A stretch of DNA of 64,000 bases, taken from contig JAUIZM010000012.1 of NCBI GenBank assembly GCA_030848705.1, positions 3,226,679 to 3,290,678 of the forward strand. Reading direction: 5' to 3'. Source of the stretch: Heracleum sosnowskyi. Its lineage: Eukaryota > Streptophyta > Magnoliopsida > Apiales > Apiaceae. The position numbers were made by a program, and so were the translations under genes. Positions 46,228 to 59,201 of the stretch are shown piece by piece (positions within the stretch are counted from its first letter, which is position 1; each line of letters begins with the position of its first letter). The notes beneath the pieces were generated by a model that saw nothing but the letters and a program-made list of their open reading frames with translations, was not told the origin of the DNA and did not search any database.

Positions 46228-46625
46228 CTTGTGAAGGCTAAAAGTTCTGATAAGTCTTCTTTCCTTTCCCTGTCTCCCTCTTCGGTTAGAACCAAGTGTG
46301 GTGATGAGGATACTGCTTTTAGAGAGAGGAAGCTAGAGAGAAGGTAGAGCTTATTGGGGGAATTCTGTGTCTCTTTACTTCTTCTTGACGGGGTATTTAT
46401 AGGCGCGGAGGAGGTCATGTCATAGGCATGTGGTCGTTGGGAATTGTGCTCGGGCTCGGCCTAGGCACATGGTCATTGGGAGTTGCGCTTGGGCTGGGCC
46501 TGTTAGAGTTGTTCGGGCTGGGCCTGTTAGGGGTGCTCGTTTTGGCGCTCGGTCGGGGTTGGGGCAGATGGGCTTCCTGGCTGGGCTGGGCCGATTGGGG
46601 CAATCAGGCCCAGCCTATCATTTGT
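46228..46625 (-). promoter_or_regulatory. Promoter block A and 5' exon of NPH3-like gene, unit 1
   Basis: Minus-strand TATAAATA at 46394-46401, TGGGCY-rich block at about 46440-46620, and a leader free of ATG ending at the donor at 46228. Splicing to 46053 keeps one open frame (…LLAFT then RYLNRKLRDSNEVEL). The first ATG in the spliced message is a 17-codon upstream frame whose TGA overlaps the ATG of MIALFIYG. Confidence 0.6.
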
Positions 46626-46679
46626 CCCCCACTCCCTCGTACGAGCTTTGGTTGGATGGGGGAGTATATAAAATGAGGG

Positions 46680-47140
46680 TTATGTTGTTGACAAGGGTCG
46701 ATGTTGAAATGGTGCTCCCCTCTCGTAGGCGGGTTTGATCGACTATGAGAAGCGAGTTGGGTTTTGACGAGGGTCAACGTTGAAATGGTGCCCCCCTCTT
46801 GTAGTCGGCTGTGACCGACTATGAGAAGCGAGATGGGTGTTGACGAGGGTCAACGATGAAATGATATCCCCCTCTCGCAGTCGGGTGTAACCGACTATGA
46901 GAAGCGAGATGGGTGTTGACGAGGGTCAACGTTGAAATGGTGCCCCTATCTCGTAGTCGGGTGTGACCGACTATGAGAAGCGAGATGGGTGTTGACGAGG
47001 GTCAACGTTGAAATGGTGCTCCCCTCTCGTAGTCGGGTGTGACCGACTATGATAAGCGAATTGGGTGTTGACGAGGGTCAACGTTGAAATGGTGTCCCCC
47101 TCTCGTAGTCGGGTGTGACCGACTATGAGAAGCGAGATGT
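46680..47140. repeat. GC-rich minisatellite, six copies, unit 1
   Basis: Same 76-bp repeat with GTTGAC/GTCAAC and AGTCGG/CCGACT palindromes as in unit 0. Some copies have substitutions in the arms (for example AGTCGGCTGTGACCGACT near 46803). Confidence 0.85.
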
Positions 47141-47239
47141 TAATAGGTGTGTAGGGGTGACTTCGTGCTCGAGAGGTCACGTTGCTTGGGAACCGTGGGG
47201 ATTGTACGGAAAGGGTGGACGTGCGCCGAAATATTGGGG

Positions 47240-47565
47240 AATGTGCTTAGAAGAGAGAAGGTAGAGCTTATTGGGGGGATTCTGTGTCTCTTTACTTCTT
47301 CTTGACGGGGTATTTATAGGCGCGGAGGAGGTCATGTGATAGGCACGTGTTCGTTGGGAATCGCGCTCGGGCTGGGCCTAGGCACATGGTCATTGGGAGT
47401 TGCGCTTGGGCTGGGCCTGTTAGGGGTGTTCGGGCTGGGCCTGTTAGGGGTGATCGTGTTGGCACTCGATCGGGGTTGGGGCATATGGGCTTTCTGGCTG
47501 GGCTGGGCCGATTGGGGCAATCAGGCCCAGCCTATCAAGTTCTATCAGCAACATGAACACGAACA
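47240..47565 (-). promoter_or_regulatory. Promoter block B, unit 1
   Basis: Direct repeat of block A with a minus-strand TATAAATA at 47311-47318. The leader part is shortened near 47229-47245 compared with the other units, where GCTGACGAGGGTACTG is present. Confidence 0.5.
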
Positions 47566-47621
47566 GATATAGGTAAACCACTCTCTTGGCTCCTATCATT
47601 TAAAACAGTTGAACATTTCAG

Positions 47622-48248
47622 ATTTTAGGACTGATGTTATTAGATCGTTCAAATACTTCAGTGATGGTACTATATGTTAGTTCAATAGACAACATGAGGA
47701 TCCTCATGAACCTTCTCAGGGTAATTACTATTTGTTTATTTATCTAGCTATGATTCATAATGCAATATTTATTTCTTTTTCTAATCTTAAAATTTCACAT
47801 TGTGTTTTAAGGATTCAAACAAGACAATCAAATTAGAAGCATTTCATGTGTTCAAGGTGATCTTCTAAACTGGGTTGAATTCCTTTTTATGTTGTACATA
47901 TATGTTCTCTGATCTTGAATCTTCTAAATATTCTTGCTTGTTTCTGTTACTAGCTTTTTGCTGCTAATCAAAACAAGCCTCCTGAGATTGCTTGTAACAA
48001 ACAGAAGCAAGCTTCTGCGATTCTTTAATGACTTTCATTTTGATAAAGGTATAGAACTTGCTCTATCTCGTAAAATCATAATTTTGTTCTGTACTCCGCA
48101 AAGTAACCATTCAATTCTTATGCGACCACATTTTGCTTCAGAGGACGAGGATTTCAAGTCAGACAAAGCTCAGGTTGTTAGGGAAATTGAGACACTTGAA
48201 CCTACCACTCCATCTGCATCTCCTCAAAGATGTGAGATTCCCTGCTAG
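47622..48248 (+). pseudogene. MO25 exons 8-11 fragment, unit 2
   Basis: Same exon-intron block as unit 1, with the same 8-bp deletion in exon 10. Exon 11 is otherwise intact to its stop at 48246-48248. Confidence 0.9.
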
Positions 48249-48709
48249 TGGAAATAGATGCAACACTTATCTGATTAGTTTGTATATATTTTTCCTTCAT
48301 TCCCTTTTTGGTCATTCTTGTTTAACTTGGAAAGAATTTCCAATCTTAATGTTATTCGTACTTACATTTTGTTCAGAATAACTGAAAGTCCATTTGTACT
48401 ACAATGTTGATCTCTAACTATTACAAACATTTATAGATGTCCACATGTTTTTTTTATTTTTAAACCTGTTTACAGTTAACTCAACTTAGAGTGTTGAAGG
48501 ATACAATGTTTTTTCCCGTACAACCTTATAAATAATACAATATAGAATGTTTTTTTGTATCTTGTTTCTACATAATTCTTAGCAGAGCATTTACAACCTT
48601 GAAAACAAAGTGTCTTGCTACGACGAAGGTCTTATCTAATGGTAATGGTTATGAGCTCGCTCTGTGTTTTTTTGTTCACTATTTTTTATTCTTTATTCAT
48701 CTGTTCAGA
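48249..48709. other. MO25 downstream sequence cut by a deletion junction, unit 2
   Basis: Follows the other units up to CATCTGTTCAGA at 48709, then jumps into the RNase H region of copia element 2. The PP2 relics, PP2-like gene and NPH3-like gene expected next are missing from this unit. Confidence 0.75.
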
Positions 48710-48712
48710 CAC

Positions 48713-51700
48713 TACAAAATTGGTACTTATACTTCCTTCAAGCAGCTTCTCGCGAACATAATGACAATCGACTTCGATATGTTTCGTACGCTCATGAAAA
48801 ACTGGATTCGAAGCAATATACATTGCCGCCTTATTATCACAATATAATTGCATTGGTTTTTTAATTTCTTCACCCAACTCCAGGAGTAATTGTTTCAACC
48901 AAACTAATTCTCGAGTGGTTTGAGCCATTGCTCTATACTCTGATTCAGCACTGGAACATGCAACAGTGTGTTGCTTCTTGCTCTTCCACGACACCATATT
49001 TCCCCCAACAAACACACAAAAACCAGTAGTTGATCGCCTGTCGAATGGAGATCCTGCCCAATCAGCATCCGAAAAGGCTTCTACATCAAGATGACCTCGC
49101 TTCTCGTACACTAAACCAATGCCTGGAGTTCCTTTCAAATATTTTAGAATACGTACTACTGCATCCATGTGTGAAATTCTTGGAGAACTCATGAATTGAC
49201 TGACAACACTCACATGGAATGCGATATCTGGACGAGTTATAGTTAGATAATTTAACTTTCCCACTAGTCTCCTGTATCTCTCTATATTCGGGTAAACAGG
49301 CCCAGCCTCCTCATCCTTCAGTAACTTTGTGTTTGGATCCATTGGGTTCTCTACTGGCTTGCACCCGAGCATACCAGCTTCAGTTAACAGGTCTAAAGTA
49401 TACTTTCTTTGCATGAGACACAATCCTTTTGAACTTCTAGCAATTTATATTCCAAGAAAGTATTTCAATATTCCCAAGTCTTTTGTTTGAAATTGAGTGT
49501 TTAAAAAGACTTTCAACTCACTAATTCCCTTTTTATCATTCCCAGTAATGATAATATCATCTACATATACCAACAATAAAATACTTCCATTCGCAGTATG
49601 TCGATAGAAAACTGAGTGTTCTACTTGACACCTAATCAAACCAAACTGAACGAGAGCATTTGATAATCTGCCAAACCATACCCGGGGAGATTGCTTTAGA
49701 CCATATATTGATTTTCTTAGCTTGCACACTAACTCCCCTAACTCCCCCTGAGCAACGAACCCCGGTGGTTGCTCCATGTACACCTCTTCATCCAAGGTTC
49801 CATGTAAAAAGGCATTAGAAACATCTAACTGATAAAGAGTCCAATCCTTGGCAGTTGCTATAGACAGGAATAAACGAATAGATGTCATCCGGGCAACTGG
49901 AGAAAATGTCTCCCCATAGTCAACCCCATAAGCTTGACTATACCCTTTGGCCACAAGACGTCAGGGTTGGTTTTGAGGGCATAAACCCATCTGCAACCAA
50001 CTACATTCTTTCCCTGGGGTAATGGTACTAAATCCCAGGTTTCATTTTTTTCTAGTGCATCCATTTCAGTACACATGGCATATTTCCATTCGGACTTGAG
50101 TAAAGCATCAGAAAGCTTATTAGGAATATGATGAGATGAGATGGCAGCTGAAAAAGCTTGAAAATTGGGTGATAAAGACTCATAAGCAACATATTGAGAT
50201 ATAGGATAACGAGGATTATGACAAGGTTGACGTTTACCTTTCCTAAGAGCGATGGGAAGATCAAGTTCAGTAGACAAGATAGGCTCTGGAGCAGGTTCTG
50301 AGTCATTATGAGAGTACTCTGGTGAGAGCTCTTGATGTTCATAGGAATGTAAGATAGGAGATCAAACCTGATCAGAATTATGAGACATACTTGGTGTAGA
50401 ATTTACTACTTCCTTAGACATGATGTGTTCCTCGATCACTACGGGAATAGTAGACTGATACATGGGAGAGGAGTCAGGCGCACATACATATTTCAATTCA
50501 TTGAGTTCTGTATTGGATGAGGGAGATGAAAAGAATGACTCAGATTCAAAGAACGTAACATCACGAGAAACAAAACTTCATCCAAGTTGAGGACTATAAC
50601 ATTTATATCCCTTTTGACCCCTAGAATATCCCATGAAAACACATTTGATGGCTTTTGGATCTAGTTTACCCCCTCCTGGACCAAGTTTATTTACAAAACA
50701 AGTGCTTCCAAAAGTTTTTGGTGGAAGTGAGAATAAAGCTTTATCGGGGAAAAGAACATGATGTGGTGTTTGATTACCTAGCACAGAAGATGGCATTCTG
50801 TTGATTAGGTAACAAGCAGTAAGAACCCCATCCTCCCGGTGCGTCTTTGGCACATTCATTGCAAACATCATAGATCGTGTTGTCTCTAACAAATGACGAT
50901 TTTTACGCTCTGCTACCCCCATTCTGTGCAGGGGTATAAGCACAAGATGTTTGAAGCACAAAACCATTAGAGTTGAGAAATTGAGTAATTGGTAAGGCTG
51001 TCTTATATTCTGGTGCATTATCACTTCGCAATATCTTAATGGTTTTGCCAAACTGATTTTTAATTTCAGCAAAGAAAACAGTGAAGATATTGTATAATTC
51101 AGACCTATTTTTCATAAGAAATAACCAAGTGCTACGAGAATGATCATCGACAAATGTCACAAAATAACGAAAGCCTCTTCGAGAAGTAGTAGGACAAGGT
51201 CCCCATATATCACTATGAATTAAATCAAAACAAGAGTTTGCTCGATTTATCCCTCGAGAAATATAAGACACACGTCTATGTTTACCAAGTTCACAAAATT
51301 CACAGTCTAAGGAACGCACCTTTTTAAATTCAGGAGACATGTGTTTAATTTTAGATAATGATGGGTGACCAAGTCGACAATGTAATTGAAATAAAGATGA
51401 AGAACAAGATGTTGTTGTAGCAGTGGTAGCTATGGTAGAAGTGTCATTGAAGTAGTACAATCCTCCTGACTCAGTTCCCGATCCAAAAGTCCTCTTCGTC
51501 TTCCGATCCTGAAAAATACAAGAAGTAGGAGAAAATGTGATAGTGCAATCAAGTTGTTTAGTAAGTTGGCTCACAGATAATAAACTCAATGGAAATTGGG
51601 GCACATACAAAACAGACGATAAAGACAAGTTAGATGATGGAGAAACAGTACCAACTCCTTTAGTAATAGACTGGGAACCATTAGCTAAAGTTACACTAGG

Positions 51701-52900
51701 TAATGAGCTAGAAGAAGACAGAGAAATGAACATATTAGCGTTACCAGTCATATGATCGGAAGCTCCCGAGTCAATAACCCATGTTCTCTGGCCTAAAGAC
51801 GAAAGATAAGCATTGGGAGCATCTGAAGTCTGAACAAAAGCACATGTGGATGAAGATGGTTGCGCGTGATGAGAACTAGCTTGAGAAGCACTCCACTTGG
51901 CATATTCTTCCTTAGACAATGTTACTGTTCCTTGATCTTCATTCAGTCCTAAAGTATTCATGCCCTCATTAAGTGCAACATTAGCCCTTCTAGCCACAGA
52001 AACACCATTAAGTTTCCAACATTTAGCTATAACATGACCCTCTTCTCCACAATGATAACACCTAGGATGACTACGACCAAAACCTCCCTGAATACTTACT
52101 CTTCCTCCTATACGACCACCTTGTAGTCCCCCTCTATCTCCAAAACCACGTCCACGTTGTCCTCGTCCTCTACCAAAACTATGTGAGAACATCGCAGAAC
52201 TGTCAGAAATAGAGGAATTAGGAACAACATTACTTGGATTCTCATGAGTAACTCTTAATACCCTAGCAAAAGCTTCATTCACATTTGTCACTGAAACATC
52301 CCCTAAGATTTGAGAACGAACTACACTAAATTATGGACGCAAGCTACGAAGATATGTCATCATAGATAATAGTTCCCTTTGCTCCATCATTTTCTTAACA
52401 TCATCAGTGATTGGCAAAAGTGCATTGAATTCCTCATTAAGTTTTGAAAATTCTGCAAAATGATCAGTAACAGATTTGTCACCCATACTGTAATGATTGA
52501 ACGCTTGAGAAGCTTCATAAACCCGACTTGCATTATTTTTCCCAGAATAAAGAATATCAAGATAAGTCCATATTTGTTTTACTGTTTGGCAATGAGAAAC
52601 CAAGTCTGACACTTTAGGTTCCATGCAATCCCACAAAAGATTTACCAAGTTGGCATCATCTGTATGCCAATCAACACCCTCTGGAGTAGTCTCGGCCGGA
52701 GGTTCTGTAGTCAAATGATCCGATTTTCTTCGGCCCTTCAAACTCATAGTTACTGCATTTTTCCACTGATTATAGTTCTCTAACCCTTTCAATTTTCTGC
52801 TTGTCAATTGAGCATGTACTATGTTGGCAGACTGTGTAGTTATAATACTCCTGCTCCTTGCAGCAGCAGAGGAGCTTTCCAACTCTTCTGAATTACTCAT
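48713..52900 (-). pseudogene. Copia 2 gag-pol, degenerate and truncated
   Basis: Gag starts MSNSEELESSS at 52900. Then come a CCHC knuckle (CYHCGEEGHVIAKC), protease WVIDSGAS, the integrase core with FVDDHSR and DNAPEY, RT with YVDDIII and RNase H with FSDADWAG. It carries nonsense codons near 52331, 50578, 50361 and 49445, and frameshifts near 50920 and 49960. This is more decayed than copia 1, so it is probably an older insertion. Confidence 0.88.
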
Positions 52901-53419
52901 AATTTCTCCCCAAACAAAATTCCAACCACAAATACAAGTCTCCTCAAACAAGATTACAACCACAAACACAAGTAATTTGATTCCACAATTTCCCTAAAAC
53001 ATAACACAGACCACATACAAGACCAACAACTATTTGTAAATTTTGAATTTCCCCTTTCACAAGTACACATACATAATCAATTACTCCTCTATTAACCAAC
53101 AACGTCAAGTTGTTTACCTGTATAACTTCAAATAACGAAAGAGCAGATTTTTGATAGCTACCCACACAACTACAATTTCGTATGAAGAACTTGAAGACAA
53201 TTATTAGTAAATCCCAGCCAAACACATATCACACCCTTTAAATCTTCAACAATTTGATCCACCAAGGGTGTGGAATAACCTAATTAAACAAACTAAAACT
53301 TACCAGGAAGTGATTCATAAGTGTAGACAAAGACATGGTTGAAAGGAATTGAAAAATTGAGGGATATATAGTGGTTTAGGATGAACGACGAAGGCCCTAG
53401 GTCGTATGCTCTGATACCA

Positions 53420-53549
53420 TGTTTGTGAACTCTTGTCTGTATATTTCTCCTGTATCAAACTAATATCTATTCTCAGACATACATCTGAAGTAACAAAAGA
53501 TACCCTCAAATATAAGAGGGGCATAATAGGTAATACACTTATTCTAACA
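53420..53549 (-). repeat. Copia 2 5' LTR (short, 130 bp)
   Basis: Bounded by TGTTTGTG and TCTAACA, next to the primer-binding site at 53408-53419. It is the only LTR left of this element. Confidence 0.8.
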
Positions 53550-53616
53550 TGCTATATACTTCTACAATTGTATTTACTTGGTCAAACTATTGATTCGGAG
53601 TTAATATTCATCTTAC

Positions 53617-54010
53617 CTTGTGAAGGCTAAAAGTTCAGATAAGTCTTCTTTCCTTTCCCTGTCTCCCTCTTCGGTTAGAACCAAGCGTAGTGACGAGGAT
53701 ACTGTTTTTAGAGAGAGCAAGCTAGAGAGAAGGTAGAGCTTATTGGGGGAATTCGGTGTCTCTTTACTTCTTCTTGACGGGGTATTTATAGGCGCGGAGG
53801 AGGTCATGTGACAGGCATGTGGTCGTTGGGAATCGCGCTCGGGCTGGGCCTAGGCACATGGTCATTGGGAGTTGCGCTTGGGCTGGGCCTGTTAGAGTTG
53901 TTCGGGCTGGGCCTGTTAGGGGTGCTCGTTTTGGCGCTCGGTCGGGGTTGGGGCAGATGGGCTTCCTGGCTGGGCTGGGCCGATTGGGGCAATCAGGCCC
54001 AGCCTATCAT
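53617..54010 (-). promoter_or_regulatory. Promoter block A and leader exon, unit 2 (gene lost)
   Basis: Same block as in other units: donor at 53617, minus-strand TATAAATA at 53783-53790, TGGGCY-rich stretch to about 54005. It now reads into the 5' LTR of copia 2 instead of an NPH3 gene. If active it would drive transcription through the retrotransposon in its sense direction. Confidence 0.55.
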
Positions 54011-54062
54011 TTGCCCCCCCTCCCTCATGCAAGCTTTGGTTGGATGGGGGAGTATATAAAAT

Positions 54063-54525
54063 GAGAGTTATGGTGTTGATAAGGGTCGATGTTGAAATGG
54101 TGCTCCCCTCTCGTAGGCGGGTGTGATCGACTATGAGAAGCGAGTTGGGTGTTGACGAGGGTCAACGTTGAAATGGTGCCCCCCTCTTGTAGTCGGGTGT
54201 GACCGACTATGAAAAGCGAGATGGGTGTTGACGAGGGTCAACGATGAAATGGTGCCCCCCTCTCGTAGTCGGGTGTGACCTACTATGAGAAGCGAGATGG
54301 GTGTTGACGAGGGTCAACGTTGAAATGGTGCCCCTATCTCGTAGTCGGGTGTGACCGACTATGAGAAGCGAGATGGGTGTTGACGAGGGTCAACGTTGAA
54401 ATGGTGCTCCCCTCTCGTAGTCGGGTGTGACCGACTATAAGCGAATTGGGTGTTGACGAGGGTCAACGTTGAAATGGTGTCCCCCTCTCGTAGTCGGGTG
54501 TGACCGACTATGAGAAGCGAGATGT
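54063..54525. repeat. GC-rich minisatellite, six copies, unit 2
   Basis: Same 76-bp repeat. One copy has lost about four bases inside the second palindrome (CCGACTATAAGCG near 54430). Confidence 0.85.
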
Positions 54526-54649
54526 TAATAGGTGTGTAGGGGGTGACTTCGTGCTCGAGAGGTCACGTCGCTTGGGAACCGTGGGGATTGTACGGAAAGG
54601 GTGGACGTGCGCCGAAATATGGGGGAATGTGCTGACGAGGGTACTGTTT

Positions 54650-54991
54650 TTAGAGAGAAGAAGCTAGAGAGAAGGTAGAGCTTATTGGGAGGGGGGATTC
54701 TGTGTCTCTTTACTTCTTCTTGACGGGGTATTTATAGGCGTGGAGGAGGTCATGTGATAGGCACGAGTTCGTTGGGAATCGCGCTCGGGCTGGGCCTAGG
54801 CACATGGTCACTGGGAGTTGCGCTTGGGCTGGCCCTGTTAGGGGTGTTCGGGCTGGGCCGGCTGGGCCTGTTAGGGGTGCTCGTTTTGGCGCTCGGTCGG
54901 GGTTGGGGCATATGGGCTTTCTGGCTGGGCTGGGCCGATTGGGGCAATCAGGCCCAGCCTATCAAGTTCTATCAGCAACATGAACACGAAC
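54650..54991 (-). promoter_or_regulatory. Promoter block B, unit 2
   Basis: Minus-strand TATAAATA at 54729-54736 and TGGGCY-rich stretch. A 9-bp tandem insertion (GGCTGGGCC doubled near 54855) adds one more motif than in the other copies. Confidence 0.5.
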
Positions 54992-55048
54992 ATATATAGG
55001 TAAACCACTCTCTTGGCTCCTGTCATTTAAAACAGTTGAACATTTTAG

Positions 55049-55675
55049 TTTTTAGGACTGATGTTATTAGATCGTTCAAATACTTCAGTGATGGTACTAT
55101 ATGTTAGTTCAATAGACAACATGAGGATCCTCATGAACCTTCTCAGGGTAATTACTATTTGTTTATTTATCTAGCTATGATTCATAATGCAATATTTATT
55201 TCTTTTTCTAATCTTAAAATTTCACATTGTGTTTTAAGGATTCAAACAAGACAATCAAATTAGAAGCATTTCATGTGTTCAAGGTGATCTTCTAAACTGG
55301 GCTGAATTCCTTTTTATGTTGTACATATATGTTCTCTAATCTTGAATCTTCTAAATATTCTTGCTTGTTTCTGTTACTAGCTTTTTGTTGCTAATCAAAA
55401 CAAGCCTCCTGAAATTGCTTGTAACAAACAGAAGCAAGCTTCTGCGATTCTTTAATGACTTTCATTTTGATAAAGGTATAGAACTTGCTCTATCTCGTAA
55501 AATCATAATTTTGTTCCGTACTCCGCAAAGTAACCATTCAATTCTTATGCGACCACATTTTGCTTCAGAGGACGAGGATTTCAAGTCAGACAAAGCTCAG
55601 GTTGTTAGGGAAATTGAGACACTTGAACCTACCACTCCATCTGCATCTCCTCAAAGATGTGAGATTCCCTGCTAG
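55049..55675 (+). pseudogene. MO25 exons 8-11 fragment, unit 3
   Basis: Same block with the shared 8-bp exon 10 deletion. Exon 8 keeps the original TTTTTAGGACTG start, while units 1 and 2 have ATTTTAGGACTG. Confidence 0.9.
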
Positions 55676-57498
55676 TGGAAATAGATGCAACACTTATCTG
55701 ATTAGTTTGTATATATTTTTCCGTCATTCCCTTTTTGGTCATTCTTGTTTAACTTGGAAATAATTTCCGATCTTAATGTTATTCGTACTTACATTTTGTT
55801 CAGAATAACTGAAAGTCCATTTGTACTACAATGTTGATCTCTAACTATTACAAACATTTATAGATGTCCACAAGTTTTTTTTTTTTTTTTTAAACTTGTT
55901 TACAGTTAACTCAACTTAAAGTGTTGAGGATACACTGTTTTTTCCCTGTACAACCTTGAATAAATAATACAATCTAGAATGTTTTTTAGTATCTTGTTTC
56001 TACATAATTCTTAGCAGAGCATTTACAACCTTGAAAACAAAGTGTCTTGCTAAGATGAAGGTCTTATCTAATGGTAATGGTTATGAGCTCGCTATGTGTT
56101 TTCTTGTTCACTATATTTGATTCTCTATTCATCTGTGTTCAGATGCTCAATAGTATTCTCTAGTCAATACCATGCTCAACCTACACCTTCATATCCGATA
56201 AGAGTTTCAGTTCTTGTATCGATCTTCCATAACTTGATGCCAGTCTTTTGGCAGAGCAAAGTTTCTTCCCAAGTTTTTGAGATTTTGTGCCGAGTAACTA
56301 GATAAGATTTTTGCTTACTATTCCCATGACCAGTGCAAAAGACCTCTAGATCTTATGCTTGTATACATTTATATATAAACATAATCTATAAGAAGGTAAG
56401 AAAAAATGATGAGTTCTTGTGGATAACTTGTAAAATCAAGATTCGCTTACCCGAAATATTCAAACAAAGTAAAGATAGTTAAAATATTATAAAAAGCAAA
56501 ATTCTTAGCTACGAAACAACATATATATGAATTTTGAGATAAACTGATTACTAATTAATTTTAATAAGTGGAGAAGCATTTGTAAATAAATTTTGCTGAA
56601 AACATATCAACTAATTTTACTTGCACCGGTACTTGCGCCGAGTTACAATAGAGCTGCACATTTAAAGTTAGCGGAGAATGTCAGCTGAAAGCTGGATATG
56701 AGGATCATTATCTAGGCCGTTTTCTGGTCGGGCTGGCAAAGCATCAAAATATGGGATAAGTGAAAACTGAGAAAAGCCCTCCTGAGGAGTCTGAAGAAGA
56801 CTTGACAAATTATTCATCTGGGAGAATGCCACACATCTCGATGGGTCTTTGTGACTATGATAAATGTGTCAAATTTCCCCTCACCAGTGCTCAACCCTGT
56901 GGAAAAATGCAGAAAGGCCTCATATGAATTATTAATATGTAATCAAAGTAGGCATAAATGTGTACTTAGGTTGTAGTTCATGAAGAAAGTTCATGTATGT
57001 TGGAAATAATATCTTTGCATTTGAATATATTTGAGATATGCACTTGTTACTACTCCCTGTGTCCTGATATAGGTTCTTAACCCTTTCAATTTTGAAATGT
57101 CCCATTCATTCATTAACGCGTCCTAAAATAACTTATTTTTCTTCAACTTCATTGTTTTCTTAAACTCGGTAACCAACAACAATGTTAAGTACTGAAGTAC
57201 TATATTTAAATATTCTTAAAAAAGCATTTCATGGAGAAAGATTTGAATTTGTAACTACTATAGATTCAGTTTTATGTTCCCTCCGTTGTATCTTGTATTT
57301 CAGTGAAGCTAAAAAGGGCTAACTTAAGAGGATATGTATGGGAATGTGATGCTGTCTTTTAACTTAAAAGATGATGTTTGATGTTAATCTTAATCTTATC
57401 GCATGTGTACTAGAATATTCCTCCACTGATTAAAGGGCAGGAATATAGATTTATCGGGAGTTCAGAAGTTGCAATAATGGAGGAATCATCAAACCAAA
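55676..57498. other. Unit 3 region with PP2 exon 3 relic
   Basis: Almost identical to 26768-28589 of unit 1, including the long T-run near 55875 and the Stowaway-like piece at about 57050-57290. No intact gene. Confidence 0.6.
56638..56927 (+). pseudogene. PP2-like exon 3 pseudogene, unit 3
   Basis: As at 27729-28018, with the same early TAG, plus an extra in-frame TAA (ATGGGATAAGTG near 56753) absent in unit 1, so decay has continued since the duplication. Confidence 0.7.
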
Positions 57499-57817
57499 GG
57501 ATCTTATCTAAAGAATCATCAGTCAATTTCAGTAAAACAGTGTAGAAGTAGCAGCAGCAACATGAGAAATCACAGAGGTACTCTTGAAGTAAAGCTTCTG
57601 AAAAGATCATCAAGCAATGCTCAACTTTTCCAAAATTCCATCGATCCTCAAAACCTCCAGGCAAGTAATCATGAAAGTTAAGAATAATATGTGGATGCAT
57701 GTGTGCGTGTGATTGGAGTGGTTATAATTGAAATTATAATAGAACTGCCATTCTGATCTTTCATTTCTTTGATTAATGTTCAGCATGGCACTATTATGTG
57801 AAGGCATGCGATCTTAA
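57499..57817 (+). pseudogene. PP2-like exon 1 and 2 relic, split by a transposon, unit 3
   Basis: Copy of 28590-28908, interrupted at the same base by the CACTA-like element. The transposon therefore inserted before units 1 and 3 separated. Confidence 0.65.
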
Positions 57818-58379
57818 CACTACAACAAATCTGGCCATTTACGACGGAATCACTCAGTGCAACGAACTTACGACGGAATGAAAAAATCGTCGTAAATCTG
57901 CCCATTTACGACGAAAAACTTACGACGAATTCACTTGGGGCACCGAACTTATGACGGAATGAAAATTCTGTCGTAATTACGACGGAAACCATTTATGTCA
58001 TAAGATAATTATTTTATTAATAAAATCTAGCATTAAATAATTAAAAAAAGAGTAGAACGATGTTGTTTTTAACTTACGACGAAATTAAAAAAAAAAGTAT
58101 TCCGTCATAAGTTAAAGATTTAAATATTTTATTCTCCTTAAATCTAATTGAAATAAAAATAATATTATATTACAAAAAAACATAGTTTTAAAACGAATAT
58201 ACGACAATTTTTTCTTCGTAACAGAATTTTAGGTGTGCTAAATTCAAATTTTTCTCTAAAAACTTGGCAGTAAATTCAATTTTTTTCCCAAAAACATTGG
58301 CGGTAAATTCAAAATTTTCCAAAATTTTGGCGTCCAATAACTTATGACAGATTCCGTCGTAAGTTAGCACAATATTTAT
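57818..58379. mobile_element. CACTA-like element fragment, unit 3
   Basis: Near-identical to 28909-29470, including the CACTACAACAAAT start and the truncated right side. Confidence 0.55.
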
Positions 58380-59098
58380 AAAAAGTAGCATAATATTGAT
58401 GTTGCAATTTTTTTAAAACATTTCCCGACGATCTAACTATATGTATATCAAGATTTATTTGTTTAAGTGATATTCAAAAAATATTAGAAAAAATAAATTT
58501 ATTTGGTTTGAGATTATAATAGTCGACTACTTGTTTGACTAGTACTTCTAACTAGTATTTAGTCCTATATTGATAATTTGATTTTTTTTTAAATATTTAC
58601 CGACGATCCAACCCTATGGATGTCAAGATTTATATGTTTGAGTGATATTTCAAAAATATTAGAAAAAAATAAATATATTTGTTTCGAGATTATAGTAGTG
58701 ATTTGACTATTAATTCTAAATAGTGTAAGAAACAAACAACAAACAAAATACTAATTGACTAAGGGTATCTGCATTTTTGCAGAGCTCACTGCAAGGGTTA
58801 AGGCATTAAGCACCAAAGACTCAAATAATTAGCCAAAAGCAGAGGCCTGTAGGAATTTTCTTTTTCTTTTTATATCCTGGACATGTACCTTATACTAATA
58901 CACTCAAGCTTAGATGGGACATTTTAGGAGTACATATGTGCTGCTTTTTATCCTTAAGAGATATAACGTTGTTCATGTTCGCGTGTGCTGGATTCCTCCA
59001 CTGATGGAAGGGAATCATCGTATTAAAGGATCTAATCTAGATAAGGAAAGAAACATCAGTCATTTTTAGTCTTACAGGATTGAATTGATGTTACTTGG

Positions 59099-59105
59099 TA
59101 TAAAT
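59099..59105 (+). promoter_or_regulatory. TATA box of PP2-like gene, unit 3
   Basis: TATAAAT about 100 bp upstream of the ATG at 59202. Confidence 0.6.
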
Positions 59106-59201
59106 TGCGTTCAAGGAGAGGGAGTATAGTGTAGCAGCAGCAAGACGAGAGATCTACAAGGCACTCTTGAAAGCAAAGTTTGTGAAAAATATTATCAAGC
59201 A

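Larger units (their letters stand above)
48710..53549 (-). mobile_element. Ty1/copia retrotransposon 2, truncated at its 3' end
   Basis: A minus-strand element. The 5' LTR (53420-53549, 130 bp, TGTTTGTG...TCTAACA) is followed by a tRNA-iMet primer site (TGGTATCAGAGC, minus strand, 53408-53419), gag, protease, integrase, RT and part of RNase H. It stops abruptly at 48710, so the end of RNase H, the polypurine tract and the 3' LTR are gone. The 5' LTR lies inside the intron of an NPH3-like gene (53550 onward continues with TGCTATATACTTC, as in other units). Insertion was therefore followed by a large deletion. Confidence 0.9.

Noticed and set aside
46224..46418. Frame starting MTSSAPINTPSRRSKE as the real N-terminus of the NPH3-like protein
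   Set aside because: Its ATG lies upstream of the TATAAATA box, so a transcript from that box would not contain it. Only the downstream part can be leader exon.
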